Source of the DNA: CAYUKK01 sp964445305
GTDB lineage: Bacteria > Acidobacteriota > Aminicenantia > Aminicenantales > UBA8522
Direction of reading: 5' to 3'
DNA length: 14,363 nt
NCBI GenBank assembly: GCA_964445305.1
Contig: CAYUKK010000228.1
Span: 1-14,363, forward strand
Made by a program: the position numbers and the translations under genes. The notes under the pieces were generated by a model, which made no database searches, was not told where the DNA came from, and saw nothing but the letters and a program-made list of their open reading frames with translations. Below, piece after piece: positions 7,247 through 14,363 of this stretch (position 1 is its first letter; every line of letters begins with the position of its first letter).

Positions 7247-9352
7247 ATGGCCCTTTTCGGCCTTCATGGTTTGGACGCGGCGATTGTCCTTCTATACATC
7301 GTCGCTGTCCTTTGGCTCGGGCGACGCTCCCAGCGTCGGGCCAAGGATACGAGCGAGTTTTTTATCGCCGGACGCCGTCTGGGCAAGTTCTACCAGTTCT
7401 TCCTCAACTTCGGGCATTCAACCAATGCCGACCAGGCCATGGTCGTCGCTCGGGAGGTCTACCGGCAGGGCATCGGGGGGATGTGGATTCAGTACCTCGT
7501 CCTCTTTCTCACCCCGTTCTACTGGTTTACCACCGCTTTTTACCGCCGCTCGAGGCTCGTCACGGTCGGCGATTTCTTCGCCGAAAGGTTCCAGAGCAAG
7601 TTTCTCGGTGCTGCTTTTGCCGTCTTCACTCTGGTCATGGCCATCGTCGGGGGCGGCGTCGGGTTCATGGTGGCCGGGAAAACAGTCCAGGCCTTGACGC
7701 CCAAGCCGGCTGAGCTCTACACCGCTTCGGAGAAAGAGAGTGTCGAGCTCTTCCTCGAGTATCAGGCACTCAAAGAGCGGCTTCATCTCGGCCTTTCGGC
7801 CGAAGAAAGAGCGCGTTATGAGGAACTCAACGACCGCTTCAAGAAAGGCGAGCTCCAATCTTTCATCTCTTACGTTGACCCCTTCATCGTCTACATCATC
7901 TACGGCGTTATCGTGGCCATTTATACCATGCTGGGCGGGTTTGTTGCAGCCGTGTTCACGGATGTCATCCAGGGATTCCTGATCATTACTTTTTCTGTCC
8001 TCCTCATCCCTTTGGGACTGAGCCGAATCGGCGGTTTTGCCGGTCTTCATGCCCACGTCCCTGGCCCCATGTTCAAGCTTTTTGGGTCCGTATCGACGAG
8101 CGAATACGCCTGGTACACTATCCTGGCCATGGTCTTGGCCAACCTCGTGTCCATCATCGCTTCGGCCCCGATGATGCAGACAGCCGGCTCGGCCAGGGAC
8201 GAGAACACGGCCCGCTTCGGGATGATCGGCGGCATGTTCTTCAAGCGATTCCTGATGATTTTCTGGGCCCTGGCCGGGCTCATTGCCGTCGGCCTGTTCA
8301 AAGGGCAGCTCCATGACCCCGACCTCATCTGGGGCTACATGACTCTCCATCTCCTTTTCCCGGGCGCCGTGGGCCTCATGCTGGCTGGCATCCTCGCCGC
8401 TAACATGTCCACCCTTTCCGCCACTTCGGTGACCTATTCCGCTCTCTTCATCCGTAACCTCTACCAGCCTTTTGTCAAGGCAAAATCGGATCGCCATCTC
8501 ATCAACGTCGGCCGGCTGGTCATCGCCATCACCATCGTCGGCGGGATCGGCGCGGCGGTGTTCGTTGGCAATCTCCTCGACCTTTTCAAATACTTTATCT
8601 CGCTCCCGGCCGTGTTTGGCGCCTCGATCTGGCTCGGCTTTCTCTGGCGGCGCCTGACCAAGTGGGCAGTGATCATCCAGATTTTCGTCTGCTTTGCCAT
8701 TTACGCCATCATTCCCAACCTGTTTCAGACGATGGATTGGGCCCGGACACGGCCAGCCTTCCTCGAAGAGACGAAGCCGCGGGTCATCGTTGTCCAGACC
8801 GAGGCTCTCGAGGAAGATGTTCGGGCTGGTCGGGCCAGCCAGGTCGGGGAAAAAATCGCTAAACGCCAAGTGATCGAGCCGGCGGCCATCTTTTATGAAA
8901 AGGTTGCCCGCGTCCGACCTGAAGACCCGTCTTCGCCACGGATCGGCATCGGCCGATTCGAAGCTGAAATCTGGGTTTTGAGCTGGTTGGGCATTGACCT
9001 TACCCGCTTCACCAAGGCCCAGCTCGTCGCCGCCCGATTCTTTTTTGATGCCCTCTTTCCCTTTTTCCTTCTTTTTATCCTCAGCTGGCTGACCAGGCCA
9101 GTGCCTCAGCCCGCGCTCGACAGCTTTTTCGCCAAAATCCATACGCCTGTCCAGCCAACTCCTGAGCTGGACAAGGAAGCGGTCGAGGAAGCAGCCCGAC
9201 AGCCTGAACGCTGGCGAGGAAGAAAAGTCTGGCCGCGCTCCCACTGGGAAATCATGAAGCCCGGCCGGGCTGACGTTATCGGTTTCGGGGGCACCTGGCT
9301 TCTGGTCGGCGTCATCATCTTCCTCCTCTGGCTTATGGTGACCATCCAATGA
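7247..9352 (+). CDS. sodium:solute symporter (SSS/SLC5 family) with two soluble insertions
   Basis: This 701-residue membrane protein belongs to the SSS family, which couples solute uptake to the sodium gradient. The first helix (about 9-25) is followed by the conserved DTSEFFIAGR segment (34-43). Later come GGFVAAVFTDVIQGF (230-244), the family signature helix, and LAANMSTLSATS (383-394), which matches the SSS helix whose Ser/Thr residues (S388, T389) help bind sodium in PutP and vSGLT. I count roughly 13-14 hydrophobic segments. Two charged stretches interrupt them: residues 151-208, helical and rich in Glu/Lys/Arg, and residues about 496-575. The protein is longer than a usual 500-600-residue SSS protein because of these. 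The final helix is at about 679-698. The stop overlaps the rlmN start (ATGA). The substrate cannot be assigned. Confidence 0.9.
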   Translation: MALFGLHGLDAAIVLLYIVAVLWLGRRSQRRAKDTSEFFIAGRRLGKFYQFFLNFGHSTNADQAMVVAREVYRQGIGGMWIQYLVLFLTPFYWFTTAFYRRSRLVTVGDFFAERFQSKFLGAAFAVFTLVMAIVGGGVGFMVAGKTVQALTPKPAELYTASEKESVELFLEYQALKERLHLGLSAEERARYEELNDRFKKGELQSFISYVDPFIVYIIYGVIVAIYTMLGGFVAAVFTDVIQGFLIITFSVLLIPLGLSRIGGFAGLHAHVPGPMFKLFGSVSTSEYAWYTILAMVLANLVSIIASAPMMQTAGSARDENTARFGMIGGMFFKRFLMIFWALAGLIAVGLFKGQLHDPDLIWGYMTLHLLFPGAVGLMLAGILAANMSTLSATSVTYSALFIRNLYQPFVKAKSDRHLINVGRLVIAITIVGGIGAAVFVGNLLDLFKYFISLPAVFGASIWLGFLWRRLTKWAVIIQIFVCFAIYAIIPNLFQTMDWARTRPAFLEETKPRVIVVQTEALEEDVRAGRASQVGEKIAKRQVIEPAAIFYEKVARVRPEDPSSPRIGIGRFEAEIWVLSWLGIDLTRFTKAQLVAARFFFDALFPFFLLFILSWLTRPVPQPALDSFFAKIHTPVQPTPELDKEAVEEAARQPERWRGRKVWPRSHWEIMKPGRADVIGFGGTWLLVGVIIFLLWLMVTIQ

Positions 9353-10395
9353 GAGGACAACAAGATATCCGGGACCTCTCCTTCGCCGAGCTGAGCCGCG
9401 AACTCAGTGCCTGGGGTGAGCCTTCGTATCGGGCCAGACAGCTTTTTGACTGGCTCTATAAGAGGGGAGCGAAGTCGTTCGACGCCTTCACCGACCTTCC
9501 CAAGGCGCTCCGGCTCAAGCTCAAGGAGCATTTTGCCCTGGGCTCGCTCGAGCTCGTCGAGCGACTTGTCGCTGCTGACAGGACAGAAAAATTTCTTTTT
9601 CGTCTCAACGATGGGAATTTTATTGAGTCTGTCCTCATCCCGGCCAAAGAAAGGAACACCCTTTGTCTGTCCACCCAGGTCGGATGCAAGTTTCATTGCG
9701 CTTTCTGTGCCAGCGGCCTGGCCGGGTTCAAGCGGAACTTGCGGCCGTCCGAGATTCTCAATCAAGTCCTTTTTCTTCGGGACAAGCTCAATTTTCCTCT
9801 AACGAACTTCGTCTTCATGGGCATGGGCGAGCCGCTCGATAATTGTGACAATGTCATCAGGGCCATTGAGGTCATGAACGATTCCCGGGGGATGGGGATT
9901 GCCGCCCGCCGTATCACGCTCTCCACCGTCGGCATCATCCGTGGAATCGAGCGCTTGAAGAGGCTCGGCCTTCAGCTGAATCTTTCCCTTTCCCTCCACG
10001 CCGGGCGAGAGGAACTGCGCTCCAAGCTCCTGCCCGTCAGCCGAAAATATCCGCTCTCCGAGGTTCTCAAGGCCTGTGAGGATTATGTCCGGGAAACCGG
10101 TCGGATGATGACTCTCGAGTATATCCTGATCGACGGCCTCAATGATACGGTCGAAGACGCTAATCGCTTAGCCTCCATAGCCCGAAGGCTCAAAGCTAAG
10201 GTCAACCTCATTCCTTGCAGCCCTGTCGCCGGATTGTCTTTCCAACCACCCCCGGCCAAAAGGAAAAGACTTTTCTTGGAGTGGCTTAGAGGAAAAGGGG
10301 TCAAAGCGACGCTCCGTCAATCCCGGGGCTCGGAAATCCAGGCCGCGTGCGGCCAGCTGGCGGGAAGGATGGGGGTTGAAAAAGAACGACCATAA
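9349..10395 (+). CDS. rlmN: dual-specificity 23S rRNA A2503 / tRNA A37 C2-methyltransferase (radical SAM)
   Basis: RlmN makes 2-methyladenosine at A2503 of 23S rRNA and at A37 of some tRNAs in the cytoplasm. The 348 residues show the full family pattern. There is an N-terminal accessory domain (about 5-85) with the YRARQLFDWLY helix. The radical-SAM cluster motif CKFHCAFC supplies C113, C117 and C120. GMGEPLDN (158-165) is the SAM-binding stretch, and SLHA occurs in the later barrel. The C-terminal RGSEIQAACGQLAG carries C334, equivalent to the methyl-carrying cysteine of E. coli RlmN (C355). The length is close to the family norm. The ATG overlaps the symporter stop, so translation is probably coupled, and the link is likely one of shared transcription rather than function. 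Absence of resistance-gene context and the RlmN-like C-terminus favour RlmN over Cfr. Confidence 0.95.
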   Translation: MRGQQDIRDLSFAELSRELSAWGEPSYRARQLFDWLYKRGAKSFDAFTDLPKALRLKLKEHFALGSLELVERLVAADRTEKFLFRLNDGNFIESVLIPAKERNTLCLSTQVGCKFHCAFCASGLAGFKRNLRPSEILNQVLFLRDKLNFPLTNFVFMGMGEPLDNCDNVIRAIEVMNDSRGMGIAARRITLSTVGIIRGIERLKRLGLQLNLSLSLHAGREELRSKLLPVSRKYPLSEVLKACEDYVRETGRMMTLEYILIDGLNDTVEDANRLASIARRLKAKVNLIPCSPVAGLSFQPPPAKRKRLFLEWLRGKGVKATLRQSRGSEIQAACGQLAGRMGVEKERP

Positions 10396-11610
10396 TCACT
10401 GGGCTTTGCTGGGGAAATAATGGTAGTTGGTCAGGTCGATGATCTTCCCTTTCTTGCTCCAGCTGACGCCGAGCTCGAAGGGCAGAAGGTTTTTCTCATA
10501 GGCTTTGATCAAAGCTTCTTCCAGGCCTTCCACGGTGATGGTTATTTTATCACCTTCTTGCCGATGGCGGAGGAGCGTCCTGGGAAAATCGACGATTTCC
10601 GGCATAGATTCTTGAGCGCCGTTAAGGCAGAGTGTCTGGCTCGTCGCCGCCTCAATTCCACAGGCAGGCGGGGTGTCGCTCTTGGCCATGTCCAGGGCAT
10701 CCCACATTTTCTTAAGCGGTTGACTATCAGGCGACCCATAATCTATGATTTCTCCTTTGACCGACCGTGCTTTGATGGGGGCATTCCTCCCTCTCGTTTC
10801 GATGCGTCCAAATTCGAATTCGTAATCGAATACCGGGCCCGTGTCCATAGCCGAGGCATGGGAGACATAAAAAAGAATTTCCGTGCCCTCCTCGGTGAGG
10901 ATGCGCAGAGCAGCGGTGTCGAAATTCTCGATCGGAAAGGCCCGGTAGAGCTCAGCTTCGACATTCGCGGGTCGCGCGCTCGTCTCTCGCGTCGGGCCGA
11001 GGATGTAGAGCATGTTATGGAGGTCGTGAGCCATGGCGTTATGCGCCGGGCTATCCAAGACCCATCGCCCAACCTTGTCTTTCTTCCTTCCCGCCCAGTC
11101 GTTTCGGCGGTAGTAGGCGAGGTCCCGAGGCCAGAGATAGAGGCATTTCAACCGCCGCGGGCGGCCAAAAATGCCGAGCTGGATATCTTTTTTTAGCTTC
11201 TGGACGGCGTCGCTAAACGACCACTGATAGCCGACGGCAACCCGCTTCCCTGCCTTTTTTTCGGCTTGGAGCATGGCTATGGCTTCCTGGATGGTCGCCG
11301 CCACAGGCTTTTCGCACAAGACATGGCTTCCCCTGTCGAGAGCCAGGCATGTCTGTGGGGCGTGGAGATGGATGGGCGAAGCAAGGATAGCGAGTTCTGC
11401 GTCTTGGGCACGGTAGAACTCCTCGAGGCTCGGGAAGATGGGGATGCCGAGACGGCGAAGTTCTTCGAGGCGCGGACATTTTTCCGGCTTGGGGTCAACA
11501 GCACCGATGAGCCTGAAGTTGCTTCTTGATTCATGCCTTAATAATTCGTCCAGATAAACCGAACCCATGCCGCCCATCCCGACGAGGACAAGTCGAACCG
11601 GGTTGGTCAC
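10396..11610 (-). CDS. Gfo/Idh/MocA-family NAD(P)-dependent sugar oxidoreductase
   Basis: This 404-residue protein has an N-terminal Rossmann fold with the dinucleotide motif VGMGGMG (10-16), the acidic VDP turn (38-40) that often binds the ribose of NAD, and the family signature CEKP (E100-K101-P102, K101 catalytic). The substrate domain follows, with the SPAHNAMAHDLHNM segment (187-200); its histidines H190, H195 and H198 and D196 occupy the usual active-site helix. Family members oxidise or reduce hydroxyls of sugars, inositols or sugar derivatives. The start is GTG with GGGAG (11621-11617) six bases upstream. It is the last gene of the GH38 unit, 54 bp after the UroD-like gene. It ends against rlmN with no intervening base. 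The exact substrate is unknown. Confidence 0.9.
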   Translation of the reverse strand: MTNPVRLVLVGMGGMGSVYLDELLRHESRSNFRLIGAVDPKPEKCPRLEELRRLGIPIFPSLEEFYRAQDAELAILASPIHLHAPQTCLALDRGSHVLCEKPVAATIQEAIAMLQAEKKAGKRVAVGYQWSFSDAVQKLKKDIQLGIFGRPRRLKCLYLWPRDLAYYRRNDWAGRKKDKVGRWVLDSPAHNAMAHDLHNMLYILGPTRETSARPANVEAELYRAFPIENFDTAALRILTEEGTEILFYVSHASAMDTGPVFDYEFEFGRIETRGRNAPIKARSVKGEIIDYGSPDSQPLKKMWDALDMAKSDTPPACGIEAATSQTLCLNGAQESMPEIVDFPRTLLRHRQEGDKITITVEGLEEALIKAYEKNLLPFELGVSWSKKGKIIDLTNYHYFPSKAQ

Positions 11611-11664
11611 GCGATTCTCCCGAGCTCTGCCGAGCGCAGGCGCAGACTATCCATTGCGTTTGTC

Positions 11665-12801
11665 TTAATAGTCAGCCAGCTTATGGTATTCATCCAGCAT
11701 GGCCAGAAAATTATCATAGCGGCTGCCGACAGCGACACTGTGGCTCGTCCCGAGGATAAACCGGCCGCCAGCTTTGGCGCAAGCCATGGCCCGGCGGACA
11801 TCCTGCCGGACATCCTCAGCCGTGCCGCTCACCAGGTTCTCCAGCGCGACACCTCCCCAGAGGGTGATTTTATGTCCGTATTCTTTTTTCAGCCAGCAGA
11901 TGTCCATGTTCGCGGAGGCCTGGATCGATTGGTAAGCATCGAAACCGATGTCGATGAAAAAGTCCAGATAGGATTTGACGTTGCCACAGCTGTGGAGGAA
12001 GACTTTTCCCCCTTTTTCCTTGAGCCTTGTCACCCGGCTTCGGTTGGCCTCGAGGAAGAATTCGCGAAACATGGCCGGGCTGAGGAAGGGGCCTGTCTTA
12101 TGGCCAAAATCGTGGGCCACGAGGACGGCGTCCGCTCCGGGATGGATAAGGATTTCATCGGCTGCATTCTGCTCGAGGACGAGATAATCGGTCGCCGCTC
12201 GGACGAAGTCTGGGTTTTCGTGAAGGGCCAGCGAACCCTTCTCTAACCCTCCCAGGAAGACGATGCCGGGGATGCCAGCTGAAGGCCCGCAGATGAACTT
12301 TTTCCCCTTGAACTCCAGGATGACGGCATCGAGAATTTCAAAGGAGCGCGGGTCGAGAGCGGGCTGGCCCGGCTCCTTTTGGAATTCTTCGAGCGTATAG
12401 CGCCTGGCTTCTTCAACGGGATCCTTCACGCAGGTGATATCTTCTGTGAGCGAGGAATACTTGTAGACCCGGCCGTATCTATCCTCCCACGTCGTCTCAT
12501 CGACGCGCCGGGGCGGTGGCTCATCGCTCAGCGGTGGTATCTCCCATGTCGCCATGGGAAAGGTGACTATGTCGAGCTCAAGGCGGCGGTGGAGTTCGAT
12601 GTGGTCCTCTCGATAACTCTGGGCCACTTCAGCGTGCCTTTTTTCCCAGAAGGCAATTTTCGATTTCGCCTTTGCCCGGAGGTAGGTCTCGTGGCCGAGG
12701 ATTTTTTCAACCGTGTCGAAGTCGATGGCAAATTCGCCCCAGGGAACTCTATCTGGAATTCTTCCATCCAGGGTCGCCAGGACTCGTTCTCGGGAAGTCA
12801 T
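11665..12801 (-). CDS. uroporphyrinogen decarboxylase-like (MtaA/CmuA-type) protein
   Basis: This 378-residue protein fits the URO-D superfamily barrel (RERVLATLDGRIPDRVPW at the N-terminus, WEDRYG near 105, and a late NFLAML). It lacks the RQAGRY motif of true haem-pathway HemE. It keeps HSCGN (H270, C272), the HxC part of the zinc site used by the corrinoid methyltransferases MtaA, MtbA and CmuA. Where those enzymes have the distal zinc cysteine, this protein reads GTSHSVAVGS (351-360), with H354 as a possible substitute ligand. Related proteins often occur in sugar-catabolism gene clusters, where their role is unproven. The ATG overlaps the stop of the GH38 gene (ATGA) without a clear Shine-Dalgarno, which implies coupled translation. 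Methyl transfer from a methylated sugar is one hypothesis; no corrinoid protein is in view. Confidence 0.85.
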   Translation of the reverse strand: MTSRERVLATLDGRIPDRVPWGEFAIDFDTVEKILGHETYLRAKAKSKIAFWEKRHAEVAQSYREDHIELHRRLELDIVTFPMATWEIPPLSDEPPPRRVDETTWEDRYGRVYKYSSLTEDITCVKDPVEEARRYTLEEFQKEPGQPALDPRSFEILDAVILEFKGKKFICGPSAGIPGIVFLGGLEKGSLALHENPDFVRAATDYLVLEQNAADEILIHPGADAVLVAHDFGHKTGPFLSPAMFREFFLEANRSRVTRLKEKGGKVFLHSCGNVKSYLDFFIDIGFDAYQSIQASANMDICWLKKEYGHKITLWGGVALENLVSGTAEDVRQDVRRAMACAKAGGRFILGTSHSVAVGSRYDNFLAMLDEYHKLADY

Positions 12802-14363
12802 GGTCTTTTGGGTCGGGGTTTTTCGAGAAGGTCGACTTCCACGAACTTCTTTGAGCCGGGAATGAATTTCAGAGTCTTGACTTCAAAGGGAGAAAAAGTC
12901 AGCTTGATCTTCGCTTCGGCCCAGGGGAGAGAAAGGGTCGTCCGCCGCGCTTTGCCCGTGGGTTCAAAAAGACGGACAATAAGCCCCCGACCTTCTTCAG
13001 CTTTCTTGAGCGCTACGAGCTGGACAACATCGTCGCTTAGCACGGCAAAAGGCTTGAGCGGCCGGCCTTTCCCAGGGGGGAAATAGACGAGAGGAAAAGG
13101 CTTCTCGTTATGGAGGAGAGCTTCGCGGTCAACAGCGTTCATGCGTTCCTCTCGCTTTCCGCCGTTGATCCAGAAGCGAAAGATTCTTTCTCCCTGGTCG
13201 ATGCGCGGGACGTAGCGGTCCTGGGCAACCATGGGCCCGCAAGGGACAGGGTCAGCCGAGTAAGCGGGAGAACGGAGGAGGGAGAGGCGGAGCTCGCCCT
13301 CGGCAAAATCTGAGCCGTAGACACCCTCGTTGATACAGGTGAGGGCTTTATCATCTGCTTCGGATACGACAGCCACCCATTTCTGGGCGACGGCTTCATC
13401 GCCATGGCCAGGGAGCTCGGCGATGCCAAAGGCCGTTTGCCCGAGATATCGGCCGGGATTGAGGAGCGTCGGCACGGAGAGCTTCAGCATCCTGTCCTTT
13501 TCGAGCCAGTGAACGCGCATCTCGATTTCGATTTCCGTTCCCCGCCGGGGGAGTTTGTATCTTTGGAAGATGAACGATTTTCCAGCGTGGAGAACAGCCT
13601 CGATGACAGCCCTGACCGGGCCGTCCTCAACGAGCCGAACGGGCGATAAAGCCGGCTCGGCTACACCCGAGACCAGACAGGCCTCTTCCGGGGAGGCTAA
13701 CGCAAAAGCGGCTTCAAGGTCGCGGAAACGTCGGACGCTCATTCCCCATGGGTCGGCGTTATCGACCATGATGAGGGGCTGGAAAGCATTTTCGGCCAGG
13801 AAATCCACTCCCCTGACGCGGTAGCGGTCGACGAGACCGGTCTGGCCGTTGACGATAACCTCGAGCTCATCCGTTTGAAAATGGATTTGGCCATTGGCCA
13901 TCTGCAGGGTAGGGGCGGTGCGCGAGGCAACCCGCTGCAAACGGCAAGAGAATCGATTCATCTGGCTGGGCTCGAGCCTGGCCCGGAAGACGATTTTTTT
14001 TCGCCATTCGATGTTCAGGTTGCTCGACTCCTTTTCAGTCTGGACAGCCAGCGACCTGCCTTTCCTATCGGTCAACCGCGGCGCCAGGAAACCCCCGCCC
14101 GAGTTGAACTCGTAGGGCTGGAATTCAGCTTCGATGAGGCAGGTGGCGGCAAAAGGATGCGGATTATAGACAAAAATGGGAAACTCACCTTCTGAGGCCG
14201 CCGGTTCGCCTCTCATTAGAGCAAAACAGGCTTTCGCTTTGAGCCGGGAAAGGATTTCCAGGCCATGGTCGATGCGACGAAGCGAGGATTCTTCGGCCGC
14301 CGGGATGGAGGAGCCCGGCAAAATGTCGTGGAACTCCGTGAAGGCGAGGTCGCGGCAAGCCTC
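12798..14363 (-). CDS. GH38 alpha-mannosidase, C-terminal 521 residues (cut by window edge)
   Basis: The reading frame stays open to the right edge, so the true start lies outside the window. The first residues in view include EFHDILPGSSIP, the GH38 hallmark; its histidine corresponds to a zinc ligand of family members (H471 in Drosophila Golgi mannosidase II). After the helical linker come the C-terminal beta-sandwich domains, with typical FPIFVYNPHPF, a long jelly-roll-like region and a C-terminal tail ending around EVDLLEKPRPKRP. GH38 enzymes remove alpha-linked mannose, and bacterial ones are usually cytoplasmic or periplasmic; the location cannot be judged without the N-terminus. The catalytic nucleophile and most zinc ligands are upstream of the visible part. 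A TTG at 14321 could be read as a start but splits the hallmark motif, so it is not used. It is the first visible gene of the minus-strand carbohydrate unit, with a four-base overlap to the next gene. Confidence 0.9.
   Translation of the reverse strand, partial: EACRDLAFTEFHDILPGSSIPAAEESSLRRIDHGLEILSRLKAKACFALMRGEPAASEGEFPIFVYNPHPFAATCLIEAEFQPYEFNSGGGFLAPRLTDRKGRSLAVQTEKESSNLNIEWRKKIVFRARLEPSQMNRFSCRLQRVASRTAPTLQMANGQIHFQTDELEVIVNGQTGLVDRYRVRGVDFLAENAFQPLIMVDNADPWGMSVRRFRDLEAAFALASPEEACLVSGVAEPALSPVRLVEDGPVRAVIEAVLHAGKSFIFQRYKLPRRGTEIEIEMRVHWLEKDRMLKLSVPTLLNPGRYLGQTAFGIAELPGHGDEAVAQKWVAVVSEADDKALTCINEGVYGSDFAEGELRLSLLRSPAYSADPVPCGPMVAQDRYVPRIDQGERIFRFWINGGKREERMNAVDREALLHNEKPFPLVYFPPGKGRPLKPFAVLSDDVVQLVALKKAEEGRGLIVRLFEPTGKARRTTLSLPWAEAKIKLTFSPFEVKTLKFIPGSKKFVEVDLLEKPRPKRP

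Noticed and set aside
7418..9349. 643-codon open frame on the minus strand opposite the symporter
   Set aside because: It is the complement of a membrane-protein gene: its product is almost all charged and polar residues (Asp, Glu, His, Lys), as expected when hydrophobic codons are read backwards. The plus-strand gene has clear family motifs.
9349..10395. Possibility that the radical-SAM gene is the resistance methyltransferase Cfr
   Set aside because: The N-terminal accessory domain, GMGEPLDN and the RGSEIQAACGQLAG C-terminus fit RlmN, and the setting is chromosomal with no mobile element.
10420..11196. 258-codon plus-strand frame opposite the Gfo/Idh gene
   Set aside because: No family features; the minus-strand gene has the Rossmann motif and CEKP signature.
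14319..14321. TTG as the start of the GH38 gene
   Set aside because: The frame continues upstream to the window edge and the residues before it complete the conserved EFHDILPGSS motif, so the gene is truncated by the window rather than starting here.

Overview
The window carries eight complete genes and one cut off by the right edge, packed closely on both strands. The genes fit a Gram-negative-type, heterotrophic bacterium. There is a lipobox-bearing sugar-binding lipoprotein, a Tat-type exported oxidoreductase, a sodium-coupled transporter, an alpha-mannosidase and a large soluble hybrid histidine kinase. GC content looks to be in the mid-50s percent by eye. The gene mix resembles Acidobacteriota or Aminicenantota genomes, but this is an impression, because no rRNA or other lineage marker is present. 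No tRNA, rRNA, CRISPR array, insertion sequence or prophage gene was seen.

Layout, left to right. (1) Positions 1-209 are non-coding and end in a good sigma70-like promoter. It drives a Tat-signal aldo/keto reductase with a C-terminal double 4Fe-4S ferredoxin domain (210-1412, +). (2) A convergent orphan ribose-type solute-binding lipoprotein follows (1588-2586, -). (3) A 374-bp divergent intergenic region holds two adjacent perfect stem-loops and candidate promoters for both directions. (4) A two-gene signalling unit comes next: a stand-alone CheR-type methyltransferase (2961-3773) and a 1129-residue hybrid histidine kinase (3789-7178). The kinase has a striking EEL heptad coiled coil, four PAS domains, HisKA, HATPase and two receivers. 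(5) A sodium:solute symporter (7247-9352) overlaps rlmN (9349-10395) by four bases (ATGA). (6) On the minus strand lies a carbohydrate unit: GH38 alpha-mannosidase (partial, 12798-14363), a UroD/MtaA-like protein (11665-12801, ATGA overlap) and a Gfo/Idh/MocA oxidoreductase (10396-11610). Its last gene meets rlmN tail to tail with no base between the two stop codons.

How the genes may work together. The GH38, UroD-like and Gfo/Idh genes look like one transcription unit for breaking down mannosides or modified sugars. The symporter and the orphan binding protein could supply organic solutes, but no substrate can be read from sequence. The CheR and kinase pair looks like a split form of the known CheB-CheR-PAS-kinase fusion proteins, and here no CheB is visible.

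The observations most worth checking are: the CheR gene next to a kinase whose coiled coil resembles chemoreceptor methylation sites; the UroD-like protein that keeps the HxC zinc motif but has His where MtaA-type enzymes have the distal Cys, inside a mannosidase operon; the paired hairpins before cheR; and a shared promoter geometry (18-bp spacer, 27-28 nt from -10 to ATG) before three plus-strand genes.
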